A DNA stretch of 64,000 bases from Streptomyces canus (GCF_030815415.1 NZ_JAUSWW010000001.1:7502001-7566000), one strand, 5' to 3'. Counted from the stretch's first letter, positions 1-8,902 are shown. The notes: generated by a model from the sequence alone, not told the origin. Numbers and translations: made by a program.

Positions 1-571
1 CGGGGTCGAAGTAGACGCGGTCGCGTTCCTCGTCCTGGGCCTGCCGGAAGGCCGCCACCTCGGCCTCCGCCTTCCAGGCCTTCGTGAAGCCGGGGTCCAG
101 GCCCTCGTGGGAGTCCGTGCCGTCGACCTCGCGCAGAGCGGGCAGATAGCGGGCCAGACCGTTGTCCGGGTGGGCCTTCGTGTAGCGCTCGACCAGGGTG
201 AGCAGGTCGTGGGTCCCGGTGCAGAAACCGATGATGCCGGCCGTGTAGCCCTGGCCGTCCCCGATGTCCTCGATGTAGCCGTAGGCGGAACGCCAGTCGA
301 GGGTGGAGTTCTCGGCGCTCGCCACGAGCTGCTGGGCCAGCTCCTTCTTGGCGGGTGCGGACAGCCCGGCCGGCAGGGCGGCGATCGCCTCGTCGTCCGC
401 CGCCTGTTCCTCCTCGGCACGGCTCTTGGCCTCCTCGAGCGCCCGCTGCGAGGCGGACACCGACGGCTGTCCCGGGGTGTCGGCGGAGTCCGTGGGGGCG
501 AGCAGGTAGGCCGCCGCCGTGATGACGACGGGTACGGCCGCGAACAGCACAACGGTCCTTGCTCGTTTCAC
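1..571 (-). CDS. csn: chitosanase, GH46 family (3' end outside window)
   Basis: Secreted endo-chitosanase that hydrolyses beta-1,4 bonds in chitosan. About 190 N-terminal residues are present; the gene runs off the left edge. Residues 1-25 form a signal peptide or membrane anchor (basic KRAR, then a hydrophobic stretch), followed by a charged Glu/Ala-rich linker to about residue 65. The GH46 domain then starts: LDWRSAYGYIEDIGDGQGYT contains the catalytic acid Glu (YIED), and FCTGTHDLL holds the matching Asp. RDRVYFDP near the cut end is also typical of GH46. I chose the GTG at 571 because its GTGA overlaps the TGA of the upstream rhomboid gene, which suggests translational coupling. The family assignment is secure; export is inferred. 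Confidence 0.9.
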   Translation of the reverse strand, partial: MKRARTVVLFAAVPVVITAAAYLLAPTDSADTPGQPSVSASQRALEEAKSRAEEEQAADDEAIAALPAGLSAPAKKELAQQLVASAENSTLDWRSAYGYIEDIGDGQGYTAGIIGFCTGTHDLLTLVERYTKAHPDNGLARYLPALREVDGTDSHEGLDPGFTKAWKAEAEVAAFRQAQDEERDRVYFDP

Positions 572-1482
572 CGGGTCAGCTCCGAGACTTTCACGATCGA
601 CAGGACCACGAGCAGCGCCAGCAGCGCCACACAGGCGACCGTCTGGATCAACCCGCGCTGTGGTCCGCGGGGAGCATACGCGTACGCCAGGGTCACGGCG
701 CCGCCCGTGAGCAGGCCGCCGAGGTGGCCCTCCCACGAGGTGAAGGCCGCGGAGGCCGCGAGCCACACGAGCAGGAAGACCATGAGGCGGTTGACCGCCC
801 CCATGTCCGCGCCCACGCGGCGGGCCAGGACGTAGTACGCCGCCCCCAGGCCGAAGATCGCCCCCGAGGCGCCCACGGCACCCTCCCCCGGGTCGGCGAT
901 CAGCAGCACCGCGACCGAACCGCCGACCGTCGACAGCAGGTACAGCGCCAGATAGCGGACCCGGCCCAGCATCGGCTCCACGACCCGGCCGAGCTGCCAC
1001 AGCGACCACATGTTCATCACGATGTGCATCAGGCCGAACGTTCCCTCGGTCGGCTCCAGATGCAGGAAGCCGCTGGTCAGCAGCCGCTCCCACTGCCCTG
1101 CCACCACGCCCTCCGCGTGGAAGTCCGACGGGTAGGAGGACTGGTAGACGTAGTGGCCGCCGTCCGGGCCCACCAGACCGGCGGTCAGCATCGAGAAACG
1201 GTCCACGATCCCCGGGCGGATCACCTCGCCGAGATACGCCAGGACATTGAGCCCGATCAGGACGTACGTCACCAGCGGCACCGCCGACACCCGTCCGCCG
1301 ACGACCGTACGGGCCTGGCGGACGGACCGCGCGCCCTCCTTCACGCACTCCACGCACTGGTGGCCGACGGCCGCCTCGCGCATGCAGTCCGGGCAGATGT
1401 ACCGCTCGCAGCGGGTGCAGCGGACATGGGACTCCACCTTGGGATGGCGGTAACAGGTGGTGACGGCGGACTCGGGTTCCAC
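568..1482 (-). CDS. rhomboid family intramembrane serine protease with N-terminal zinc finger
   Basis: Predicted membrane protease that cleaves transmembrane substrates within the bilayer. Residues 10-45 form a B-box-like zinc-binding module (CYRHP, RCTRC, CPDC, HQCVEC). The rhomboid core follows with about six membrane segments. The nucleophile motif is GASGAIFG and the partner histidine lies in EGHLGG; HIVMNMWSLW matches the conserved rhomboid HxxxN region. The length of 304 aa is normal for this actinobacterial type. The GTG start at 1482 follows AGGAG. Its stop overlaps the chitosanase start by 4 bp, so the two are probably co-translated. Why a rhomboid is coupled to a chitosanase is unknown. 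Confidence 0.9.
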   Translation of the reverse strand: MEPESAVTTCYRHPKVESHVRCTRCERYICPDCMREAAVGHQCVECVKEGARSVRQARTVVGGRVSAVPLVTYVLIGLNVLAYLGEVIRPGIVDRFSMLTAGLVGPDGGHYVYQSSYPSDFHAEGVVAGQWERLLTSGFLHLEPTEGTFGLMHIVMNMWSLWQLGRVVEPMLGRVRYLALYLLSTVGGSVAVLLIADPGEGAVGASGAIFGLGAAYYVLARRVGADMGAVNRLMVFLLVWLAASAAFTSWEGHLGGLLTGGAVTLAYAYAPRGPQRGLIQTVACVALLALLVVLSIVKVSELTR

Positions 1483-1627
1483 GGCCGGCTCCTAGGGACA
1501 AGGGACGATCGATGAGCCGGTTGGTGCGGCGGCGAACAAAATAGCGAACGCCTGGGGACAGGGCGAGCGGCGGGCCTCCCGTGACGTACGCTCGGCACGT
1601 CCAAAGGGGCGGCAAGGGGGAGCTCGG

Positions 1628-2356
1628 ATGTCCGCGATCAGTCTCACCAAGGTGGAGGAGACCGCGCCCGCGCTGGTCAGCCTCTACAAGAGCGCAGGGG
1701 TCTCGCTGCGCAAGCACGGGCTGGACGGGCTGCGGGCCGCGGTCTACCTCGTCGTCGACTACTCCGGGTCCATGAAGCCGTACTACAAGGACGGCAGTGT
1801 GCAGGCGCTCGCCGACCGGGTGCTCGGACTGTCCGCGCACCTCGACGACGACGGCACCGTGCCGGTGGTGTTCTTCTCCACCGAGGTCGACGCCGAGACC
1901 GAGATCGCGCTCGCCGACCACCAGGGGCGGATCGAACGGATCGTGGCCGGGCTCGGGCACATGGGCAAGACCAGCTACCACCTGGCCATGGACGCGGTCA
2001 TCGACCACTACCTCGACAGCGGCTCGCGGGCACCCGCCCTCGTCGTCTTCCAGACCGACGGCGGCCCGATCAACAAGCTCGCCGCCGAACGGTACCTGTG
2101 CAAGGCGGCGAAGCTCCCGCTGTTCTGGCAGTTCATCGGGTTCGGGGACACCAGGAGCAAGCAGTTCGACTATCTGCGCAAGCTCGACGACCTGTCCGTC
2201 CCGGACAAGCGGGTCGTCGACAACGCCGGGTTCTTCCACGCCGGCGCGGAGCCGCGGAAGGTGTCCGACACCGAGCTGTACGACCAGATCGTCGGTGAGT
2301 TCCCGAAGTGGCTGGTGGCCGCGCGAGCGCAGGGGATCATCCCGCCGGGCGCCTGA
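1628..2356 (+). CDS. VWA domain protein, TerF/TerY-like
   Basis: 242 aa and essentially one von Willebrand factor A domain. The metal-ion adhesion site is visible: DYSGSMK (DxSGS), a conserved Thr in GKTSYHLA and TDGGP. It resembles the VWA proteins associated with tellurium/stress (Ter) clusters, but no terD-like gene lies next to it. It is probably a cytoplasmic Mg-dependent protein-interaction module; no enzyme activity is expected. The ATG at 1628 follows AAGGGGGAG. It stands alone between the divergent rhomboid gene and the cytochrome b gene. Confidence 0.82.
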   Translation: MSAISLTKVEETAPALVSLYKSAGVSLRKHGLDGLRAAVYLVVDYSGSMKPYYKDGSVQALADRVLGLSAHLDDDGTVPVVFFSTEVDAETEIALADHQGRIERIVAGLGHMGKTSYHLAMDAVIDHYLDSGSRAPALVVFQTDGGPINKLAAERYLCKAAKLPLFWQFIGFGDTRSKQFDYLRKLDDLSVPDKRVVDNAGFFHAGAEPRKVSDTELYDQIVGEFPKWLVAARAQGIIPPGA

Positions 2357-2473
2357 ACCGGACACCGTCCGGGGCGAGTTCGCGGGAGTCCCTCGCGAGG
2401 CTGCGCCCGCCGTTGGCTTGGCCGTGTCGTCGTGCCACTCTGAAAGGTGCTCCGACGAGAGAGGCGACGGCCT

Positions 2474-4108
2474 ATGGACGGCGCACGATCGGTGGACGAG
2501 GCGCGGGGACGGACCCCCGCCAAGGGCGAGAGGATCGCCGACTGGGCGGACGGGCGGCTCGGCCTGTACGGGCTGGCCAAGGCCAACATGCGCAAGGTCT
2601 TTCCCGACCACTGGTCCTTCATGCTCGGCGAGATCTGCCTCTACAGCTTCCTCGTCATCATCCTCACCGGCATCTATCTCACCCTGTTCTTCGAGCCCAG
2701 CGGCGTCGAAGTCGTCTATCACGGCTCGTACGAGCCCCTCAACGGCATCGTGATGACCCGGGCGTTCGAGTCCACGCTGGACATCAGCTTCGATGTGCGC
2801 GGCGGGCTGCTGATCCGGCAGATCCACCACTGGGCGGCGCTGGTCTTCGTCACCGGGATGCTCGTGCACATGATGCGGGTGTTCTTCACCGGCGCGTTCC
2901 GCAAGCCCCGCGAACTCAACTGGGTGTTCGGCTGGACCCTGTTGATGCTCGGCATCCTCACCGGACTGACCGGCTACTCCCTCCCCGACGACCTGCTGTC
3001 CGGCACCGGCATCCGCTTCGCGCAGGGCGCGATCCTGTCGGTCCCCGTCATCGGGACGTATCTGTCCTTCTTCCTGTTCGGCGGGGAGTTCCCGGGCCAC
3101 GACATCATCCCGAGACTCTTCCCGATCCATGTCCTGCTGCTGCCGGGGATCATGCTGGGCCTGGTGGTCGCGCATCTGATCCTGGTCTTCTACCACAAGC
3201 ACACGCAGTATCCGGGGCCCGGCCGTGACGAGAGGACGGTCGTGGGGATGCCGTTGCTGCCGGTGTACACGGCCAAGGCGGGCGGCTTCTTCTTCCTCGT
3301 CTTCGGGGTGCTGGCGCTCATGGGCGGCCTCGCCCAGATCAACCCCGTGTGGGCGTTCGGCCCCTACCGTCCCGACCTGGTCACCACCGGCGCCCAGCCC
3401 GACTGGTACCTCGGCTTCTCCGAGGGCCTGATCCGGGTGATGCCGGGATGGGAGATCAGCGCCTGGGGCCACTCCCTGGTGCTGGGTGTCTTCATCCCCT
3501 TCTCGCTCTTCCCGCTGATCCTGCTCGCCATCGGCGTCTATCCCTTCGTCGAGGCCTGGATCACCGGCGACAAACGCGAGCACCACATCCTGGACCGGCC
3601 GCGCAACGTCCCCGTGCGCACCGGCCTTGGCGTGGCCTGGTTGAGCCTGTACGTCGTCCTGCTGATCGGCGGCGGCAACGACGTCGTGGCCACGCATCTG
3701 CATCTGTCCATCAACGCGATCACCTGGTTCGTGCGGATCTCCGTCTTCGTCGCGCCGGTACTCGCGTTCATCGTGACGAAGCGGGTCTGTCTGGGGCTTC
3801 AGCGCCGGGACCGGGACAAGGTGCTGCACGGCCGGGAGTCGGGCGTCATCAAGCGGCTGCCGCATGGGGAGTACGTCGAGCTCCACGAACCCCTCGCGCA
3901 GGGCCGGCTGCACACCCTCACCCAGCACGAGCAGAACCCGCCGTACGAGATCGGACCGCTCGTCGACGCGAACGGTGTGCGGCGGCCGGTCACGGTCTCC
4001 CAGCGGGTGCGGGCGCGGCTGGCGTATGTGATGTTCGGGCCCGAGACGCGGATTCCCAAGCCGACGGCGGAGGAGTACCGGCAGATCAGCAGCGGCGACC
4101 ACCACTGA
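2474..4108 (+). CDS. cytochrome b subunit of bc1 complex, QcrB-type paralogue
   Basis: 544-aa integral membrane cytochrome b, the size of actinobacterial QcrB. The haem-ligand histidine pairs are in helix B (IHHWAAL and, 14 residues later, LVHMM) and helix D (IHVLLL and VVAHLI). The quinone-site PDWY motif is present (QPDWYLGF). About 200 C-terminal residues form extra helices and a charged tail, as in actinobacterial QcrB. Neither qcrC nor qcrA is next to it, so this is probably the second, stand-alone QcrB paralogue some Streptomyces carry rather than the main qcrCAB copy. I chose the ATG at 2474; an in-frame upstream start at 2447 is possible. The 3' end overlaps the convergent acyl-CoA dehydrogenase gene by 23 bp. 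Confidence 0.88.
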   Translation: MDGARSVDEARGRTPAKGERIADWADGRLGLYGLAKANMRKVFPDHWSFMLGEICLYSFLVIILTGIYLTLFFEPSGVEVVYHGSYEPLNGIVMTRAFESTLDISFDVRGGLLIRQIHHWAALVFVTGMLVHMMRVFFTGAFRKPRELNWVFGWTLLMLGILTGLTGYSLPDDLLSGTGIRFAQGAILSVPVIGTYLSFFLFGGEFPGHDIIPRLFPIHVLLLPGIMLGLVVAHLILVFYHKHTQYPGPGRDERTVVGMPLLPVYTAKAGGFFFLVFGVLALMGGLAQINPVWAFGPYRPDLVTTGAQPDWYLGFSEGLIRVMPGWEISAWGHSLVLGVFIPFSLFPLILLAIGVYPFVEAWITGDKREHHILDRPRNVPVRTGLGVAWLSLYVVLLIGGGNDVVATHLHLSINAITWFVRISVFVAPVLAFIVTKRVCLGLQRRDRDKVLHGRESGVIKRLPHGEYVELHEPLAQGRLHTLTQHEQNPPYEIGPLVDANGVRRPVTVSQRVRARLAYVMFGPETRIPKPTAEEYRQISSGDHH

Positions 4109-5084
4109 GGACGGCGGCCCGGCACTCGTCCGGGCCGCCCCACGCGGTCCGCAGGGCGCGGGCCTTGGTCAGCCACAGCGACAGGTCGTACTCCGCCGTG
4201 TACCCGATCGCGCCGTGCAGCTGGAGCGCGGTACGGGCGGTGGTGTACGCCGCCTCGCACGCGGTGACCTTCGCGGCGGCGACATCCTCCGGGGCCATGG
4301 TCAGGGCGGCGCCCAGGAGCAGGGGGCGGGCGAACTCCAGGGCGACCTCGGCGTCGGCGAGGCGATGCTTCACGGCTTGGAACGAGCCTATGGGGGTGCC
4401 GAACTGGGTGCGTTGCCCGACGTAGGAGACGGTCCTGTCGAGGAGCGCGAGGCCGACGCCGAGAGCTTGGGCGGCGGTGGTGAGGCGGGCCAGCAGCAGG
4501 GCGGGGGCGAGGGACCCCGGGTCGGTGGCGAGGAGTTCACCGTGGTGGGGGTCGGCCGGGAAGAGGCGGCGGGCCGGGTCGAGGGAGCGGAGCGGGGGGC
4601 CGGGCGGGGGAGCGAGGCGGAGTTCGGTGGGGGCGACCGCGGCAGGACCGCTGAGGGACGAGGAGATCGTCAGCCGTAGGCCGGCCATGTCCGCGTCCAG
4701 TGCGTACGGCCCCGTGGTCAGGGTCGCCGCCGATTCGCCCGAGGCCAGCGCGGGCAGCCAGCGTTTCGCCGGGCCCTGGTCGTCCAGCCCCGCCAGCAGT
4801 GCCGCCGCCGCGACCGTCTCCACCAGCGGGCCGGGCACCGCATGCCGGCCCAACTCGACGAAGGCGAGCGTGAGTTCCACGGGCCGCATTCCCAGCCCCT
4901 CGTACGCCTCCGGAACCGCCAGCGCGAAGACCCCCGCCTTTGCGACTCGCGACCACAGCGCGCGTCCCCTCGCGTGGTCGCCCCGGCTCCAGTCCCGTAT
5001 CACCGCCGGGGTGTCCGCGGCGGTCAGCATCGCGTCCAGCGAGGCGCCGAAGGCACGCTGCTCGGCGTCCACGAGGAACCTCAT
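4086..5084 (-). CDS. acyl-CoA dehydrogenase, short steroid-type FadE (beta partner)
   Basis: FAD-dependent acyl-CoA dehydrogenase, about 332 aa. This is shorter than ordinary homotetrameric members (~380 aa) and like the small subunits of actinobacterial steroid dehydrogenases. The C-terminal half has the expected motifs QRTQFGTPIGSFQ and LHGAIGYTAEYDL. The ATG at 5084 overlaps the TGA of the upstream dehydrogenase gene (ATGA); a GTG at 5087 is an alternative. In mycobacteria, adjacent large and small FadE subunits form alpha2beta2 enzymes that dehydrogenate steroid-derived CoA thioesters. The same pairing is inferred here, probably at a late HIP-pathway step. Which mycobacterial FadE it corresponds to cannot be settled by eye. 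Confidence 0.85.
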   Translation of the reverse strand: MRFLVDAEQRAFGASLDAMLTAADTPAVIRDWSRGDHARGRALWSRVAKAGVFALAVPEAYEGLGMRPVELTLAFVELGRHAVPGPLVETVAAAALLAGLDDQGPAKRWLPALASGESAATLTTGPYALDADMAGLRLTISSSLSGPAAVAPTELRLAPPPGPPLRSLDPARRLFPADPHHGELLATDPGSLAPALLLARLTTAAQALGVGLALLDRTVSYVGQRTQFGTPIGSFQAVKHRLADAEVALEFARPLLLGAALTMAPEDVAAAKVTACEAAYTTARTALQLHGAIGYTAEYDLSLWLTKARALRTAWGGPDECRAAVLSGGRRC

Positions 5085-6223
5085 CACCGGCGTCCCTTCG
5101 GCAGGCCGAGCAGGCGCTCGGCGATGATGTCGCGCTGGATCTCGTTGGTGCCCGCGTAGATGGGGCCCGCGAGGGAGAAGACGTAGCGCTCGGACCAGTC
5201 GGTGTCCGCCAACTCGCCCTCAGGGCCGAGGAGATCCAGGGCCGTCTCCGTCAGCGCGATGTCGTACTCCGACCAGAAGACCTTGTTGAGGCTGGACTCC
5301 GGGCCCAGTGACGCGCCGTCCAGGACGCGGGAGGCCGCCGCGAAGGTGAAGAGCCGGTAGGCGCGGGCTCCGATCAACGCGTCCGCCACCCGGTCGCCGG
5401 CCCACGCCGGGCTGCCCTGGGCCTCCCACAGACGGTGCAGGCGGTCCGCGGCGGCCAGAAAACGGCCGGGGGAGCGGAGCTTGAGCCCCCGTTCGTTGCC
5501 CGCCGTCGACATCGCGATCCGCCAGCCCTGCCCCGGCTCCCCGATCACGTCCTCGTCCGGCACGAACACCTCGTCGAGGAAGAGTTCCGCGAAGGCCGGC
5601 TTGCCGTCCAGGCGGGCTATCGGCCGGACCGTGACGCCCGGCGCACGCAGATCGAACATCAGATACGTCAGACCCTGGTGCGGCTTCGGGGCGTCCGGGT
5701 CGCTGCGGAACAGGCCGAACGCACGGTCCGCGAAGGCCGCCCGCGACGACCACGTCTTCTGCCCGCTCACACGCCAGCCGCCCGCCGTACGGACCGCCTT
5801 GGATCGCAGGGACGCCAGGTCCGAACCGGCCTCCGGCTCCGACCACGCCTGCGCCCAGACCACCTCGCCACCGGCCATCGACGGCAGCACACGCGCGCGT
5901 TGCTCCCGCGTGCCGTGGTCGAAGAGGGTCGGTGCGAGCAGGCTGACGCCGTTCTGGCTGACGCGTCCGGGGGCGCCCGCCGCGTAGTACTCCTCCTCGA
6001 ACAGCAGCCAGCGGACCAGCCCCGCGTCCCGGCCGCCGTACGCCGTCGGCCAGTCGACCACCGACCAGCGGTCCGCGGCCAGTTCGGCCTCCCACGCGCG
6101 GTGCGCCGCGAAACCCTCCGCCGTCTCCAGGGAGGGCAGCGGCTCGGACGGCACATGGGCGGTCAGCCACGCGCGGGCCTCGGCCCGGAAGGCCTCCTCT
6201 TCCTGCGTGAAGGCGAGGTCCAT
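5084..6223 (-). CDS. acyl-CoA dehydrogenase, large steroid-type FadE
   Basis: 379-aa acyl-CoA dehydrogenase. The N-terminal helical domain is followed by the FAD/substrate segments WSEPEAGSDLAS and VSGQKTWSSRA, and the C-terminus has YAGTNEIQRDIIAERLLGLP, the usual end of the family. It is the first gene of a two-gene operon with the short FadE, overlapping by 1 bp. I chose the ATG at 6223 (MDLAFTQEE) over a TTG at 6229. The promoter lies in the divergent gap with ipdF, where a KstR2-like palindrome sits 27 bp upstream of the start. The location beside ipdF and kstR2 suggests a role in C/D-ring steroid breakdown, like FadE30 or the FadE31/32 pair. The exact step is inferred. Confidence 0.88.
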   Translation of the reverse strand: MDLAFTQEEEAFRAEARAWLTAHVPSEPLPSLETAEGFAAHRAWEAELAADRWSVVDWPTAYGGRDAGLVRWLLFEEEYYAAGAPGRVSQNGVSLLAPTLFDHGTREQRARVLPSMAGGEVVWAQAWSEPEAGSDLASLRSKAVRTAGGWRVSGQKTWSSRAAFADRAFGLFRSDPDAPKPHQGLTYLMFDLRAPGVTVRPIARLDGKPAFAELFLDEVFVPDEDVIGEPGQGWRIAMSTAGNERGLKLRSPGRFLAAADRLHRLWEAQGSPAWAGDRVADALIGARAYRLFTFAAASRVLDGASLGPESSLNKVFWSEYDIALTETALDLLGPEGELADTDWSERYVFSLAGPIYAGTNEIQRDIIAERLLGLPKGRR

Positions 6224-6249
6224 CGGCAACAGCCCTTCGACGGCGCTTC

Positions 6250-6269
6250 CCTAACAAGTGTTTGGTAGG
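6250..6269. promoter_or_regulatory. predicted KstR2-type operator 1
   Basis: Imperfect palindrome CCTAACAAGTGTTTGGTAGG in the divergent gap between the fadE pair and ipdF. Seven of ten positions are symmetric. The core AACAAGTGTTTGGT differs from the reported KstR2 motif AnCAAGnnCTTGnT at one specified position. A near-copy lies at 12541-12560. It ends 13 bp before the ipdF ATG and would block both promoters when bound. Confidence 0.75.
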
Positions 6270-6282
6270 TTAGCGTGGCCCT

Positions 6283-7068
6283 ATGACAGGCGTCGAGACT
6301 CCGGCGTACGAGCCAGGGCACGCACTGCTGAGCGGGCGCACCGCCGTCATCACCGCGGCGGCCGGCGCCGGCATCGGCGGCGCCACCGCGCGGCGGTTCC
6401 TGGAGGAAGGCGCGCGGGTGCTGATCAGCGACGCGCACACGCGGCGGCTCAAGGAGTACGAGGCCGAGCTCGGGCGGGACTTCCCGGGCGCGGTGACGGC
6501 CCTGCCCTGCGATGTCACCGACGAGTCCCAGGTGCGGGCCCTGTTCGACACCGCCGTGGCGGAACACGGACGGCTGGACGTCGTCGTCAACAACGCCGGG
6601 CTCGGCGGGACCGCACCTCTCGTCGACATGTCCGACGACCAGTGGTCCCGCGTCCTGGACGTCACGCTGACCGGCACCTTCCGCTGCACCCGGGCCGCGC
6701 TGCGGCTGATGCGGGACTCCGGCACCGGCGTCATCGTCAACAACGCCTCCGTCGTCGGCTGGCGAGCCCAGGCCGGGCAGGCGCACTACGCCGCCGCGAA
6801 GGCGGGCGTGATGGCGCTGACCCGGTGTGCGGCCCTGGAGGCCGCCGAGTTCGGGGTGCGCGTCAACGCGGTGGCGCCGAGCCTCGCGATGCACCCGCAC
6901 CTCGCGAAGGTGACCACACCGGAGCTGCTGGAGGAGCTGACCGCGCGGGAGGCGTTCGGGCGGTACGCCGAACCCTGGGAGGTGGCCAACGTGATCGTGT
7001 TCCTGGCGTCCGGCTACTCCTCGTACATGACGGGCGAAGTCGTCGCCGTCAGCAGCCAGCACGCCTGA
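6283..7068 (+). CDS. ipdF: SDR oxidoreductase, IpdF-like (5-hydroxy-HIP-CoA dehydrogenase)
   Basis: 261-aa short-chain dehydrogenase. The cofactor site is TAAAGAGIGGATA, NNAG is in VVNNAGLGG, and the catalytic Tyr-Lys is HYAAAKAG. Long stretches match what I recall of mycobacterial IpdF (Rv3559c): GVIVNNASVVGWRAQ, HYAAAKAGVMALTRC, GEAFGR-type AREAFGRYAEPWEVA, and the end YSSYMTGEVVAVSSQH. IpdF oxidises the 5-hydroxyl of the HIP-CoA intermediate in rings C/D degradation. It is the first gene of an operon with kstR2 and fadA6. No clear Shine-Dalgarno lies between the operator and the ATG, so the mRNA may have a very short leader. Confidence 0.87.
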   Translation: MTGVETPAYEPGHALLSGRTAVITAAAGAGIGGATARRFLEEGARVLISDAHTRRLKEYEAELGRDFPGAVTALPCDVTDESQVRALFDTAVAEHGRLDVVVNNAGLGGTAPLVDMSDDQWSRVLDVTLTGTFRCTRAALRLMRDSGTGVIVNNASVVGWRAQAGQAHYAAAKAGVMALTRCAALEAAEFGVRVNAVAPSLAMHPHLAKVTTPELLEELTAREAFGRYAEPWEVANVIVFLASGYSSYMTGEVVAVSSQHA

Positions 7069-7094
7069 CGAGCGGAGCGTCCACAATTGATGTC

Positions 7095-7709
7095 GTGCCG
7101 ACCAAGAAGAAGCCGCAGGTGACCCCCGCCGCGCCCGCCCGTCGCCGGGAACTCCTCGACACCGCCGCCGAGGTCTTCGCCGAGCAGGGCTACAACGCCA
7201 CCACCGTCCGCAAGATCGCGGACCACGCGGGCATGCTCGCGGGCAGCCTCTACTACCACTTCGACTCCAAGGAGTCGATGCTCGAGGAGATCCTGCGGAC
7301 CTTCCTCGACGAGCTCTGGGACGGCTACGACACCGTCCTGGCCGCCGAACTCGGGCCCCGCGAGACGCTGGAGGCTCTGGTCACCGAGTCCTTCCGGGAG
7401 ATCGACCGGCACCGCGCCGCCGTCGCGATCTACCAGAAGGAGAGCAGACAGCTGATCGCGCAGGAGCGGTTCGTCTTCCTCGCCGAGTCGCAGCGCAAGT
7501 TCGAGAAGGCGTGGCTGTCCACGCTGGAGCGCGGGGTCGCGGCCGAGGTGTTCCGCGCCGACCTCGACGTCCGGCTCACCTACCGGTTCGTGCGCGACAC
7601 CGTCTGGGTCGCCGCGTCCTGGTACCGGCCCGGCGGACAGCACAGCCCGGAGGAGATCGCCCGGCAGTACCTGTCGATGGTGCTGGACGGGATCGCCGTA
7701 CGTACGTGA
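7095..7709 (+). CDS. kstR2: TetR family repressor, KstR2-like
   Basis: 204-aa TetR regulator. The N-terminal helix-turn-helix (about residues 14-60) contains ATTVRKIADHAGMLAGSLYY and HFDSKESML. The ligand domain ends FVRDTVWVAASWYRPGG and QYLSMVLDGI, closely like remembered mycobacterial KstR2. KstR2 represses the HIP-degradation genes and is released by HIP-CoA. It is flanked by exactly those target genes, and two matching palindromes lie in the two divergent gaps. The start is uncertain: the GTG at 7095 gives the expected length, with a poorly placed GGAG upstream. It lies in the ipdF-kstR2-fadA6 operon, so autoregulation through operator 1 is predicted. Confidence 0.87.
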   Translation: MPTKKKPQVTPAAPARRRELLDTAAEVFAEQGYNATTVRKIADHAGMLAGSLYYHFDSKESMLEEILRTFLDELWDGYDTVLAAELGPRETLEALVTESFREIDRHRAAVAIYQKESRQLIAQERFVFLAESQRKFEKAWLSTLERGVAAEVFRADLDVRLTYRFVRDTVWVAASWYRPGGQHSPEEIARQYLSMVLDGIAVRT

Positions 7710-7744
7710 CTCATTGGGGATTCTGAGGAGTCTGGGGAGTTGCC

Positions 7745-8902
7745 ATGGCCGAGGCCTACATCGTCGAAGCGGTCCGGACGCCTGTCGGGCGGCGAAAGGG
7801 AGGGCTCAGCGGAGTCCATCCCGCCGACCTGGGCGCGCATGTGCTGAAGGAACTGGTGGCGCGGGCCGGGGTGGATCCCGGCGCCGTCGAGGACGTCGTC
7901 TTCGGCTGTCTGGACGCGGTGGGGCCGCAGGCCGGGGACATCGCGCGGACCTGCTGGCTGGCGGCCGGGCTGCCCGAGGAGGTGCCGGGGGTGACCGTGG
8001 ACCGGCAGTGCGGCTCCTCCCAGCAGGCGGTGCACTTCGCGGCGCAGGGCGTGCTGTCGGGAACGCAGGATCTGGTGGTCGCGGGCGGGGTGCAGAACAT
8101 GTCCCTGATCCCCATCGCCTTCGCCACCCGGCAGGCCGCCGAGCCGCTCGGGCTCACGCAGGGTCCCTTCGCGGGCAGTGAGGGCTGGCAGGCGCGGTAC
8201 GGGGGCAAGCCGGTGAACCAGTTCGTCGGCGCCGAGATGATCGCCGCGAAGTGGGGGATCAGCCGGCAGGACCAGGAGGAGTTCGCGCTGCGCTCGCACC
8301 AGCGGGCGGTGCGGGCGATCGACGAGGGGCGCTTCGCGCGGGAGACCGTCGCCTACGGGGACGTATCCGTCGACGAGGGCCCGCGCCGGGACACCTCGCT
8401 GGAGAAGATGGCCGGGCTGAAGCCGGTCGTCGAGGGCGGCACGGTCACCGCCGCGTGCTCCTCGCAGGTCTCGGACGGGGCGGCGGCCATGCTGCTGGCC
8501 TCGGAGCAGGCGGTACGCGAACACGGGCTGACGCCACGCGCCCGCGTGCACCACCTCTCGGTGCGCGGCGAGGACCCGATCCGCATGCTGACGGCACCGA
8601 TACCCGCCACCGCCCACGCCCTCAAGAAGACCGGCCTCTCCATCCACGACATCGACCTCGTCGAGATCAACGAGGCCTTCGCCCCGGTCGTGCTGGCCTG
8701 GCTGAAGGAGACCGGAGCGGACCCGGAGAAGGTCAACGCCAACGGCGGAGCCATCGCCCTCGGCCATCCCCTGGGCGCGACGGGCGTCAAACTGATGACG
8801 ACCCTGCTGCACGAACTGGAGCGCACCGGCGGCCGGTTCGGACTCCAGACGATGTGCGAGGGCGGCGGCCAGGCGAACGTGACGATCATCGAGCGGTTGT
8901 GA
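7745..8902 (+). CDS. fadA6: acetyl-CoA acetyltransferase (thiolase), FadA6-like
   Basis: 385-aa thiolase. The acyl-accepting cysteine is in DRQCGSSQQA, the second active region is VEINEAFAPVV, and the C-terminal GHPLGATG and TMCEGGGQAN hold the catalytic His and Cys. Segments such as WLAAGLPEEVPGVTVDRQCG and LEKMAGLKPVVEGG match remembered mycobacterial FadA6, which cleaves a ring-opened beta-keto CoA thioester late in the HIP pathway. The ATG follows GGGGAG. It is the last gene of the ipdF operon. The final 52 nt recur 166 bp downstream with synonymous changes (see the repeat at 9017-9068). Confidence 0.92.
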   Translation: MAEAYIVEAVRTPVGRRKGGLSGVHPADLGAHVLKELVARAGVDPGAVEDVVFGCLDAVGPQAGDIARTCWLAAGLPEEVPGVTVDRQCGSSQQAVHFAAQGVLSGTQDLVVAGGVQNMSLIPIAFATRQAAEPLGLTQGPFAGSEGWQARYGGKPVNQFVGAEMIAAKWGISRQDQEEFALRSHQRAVRAIDEGRFARETVAYGDVSVDEGPRRDTSLEKMAGLKPVVEGGTVTAACSSQVSDGAAAMLLASEQAVREHGLTPRARVHHLSVRGEDPIRMLTAPIPATAHALKKTGLSIHDIDLVEINEAFAPVVLAWLKETGADPEKVNANGGAIALGHPLGATGVKLMTTLLHELERTGGRFGLQTMCEGGGQANVTIIERL

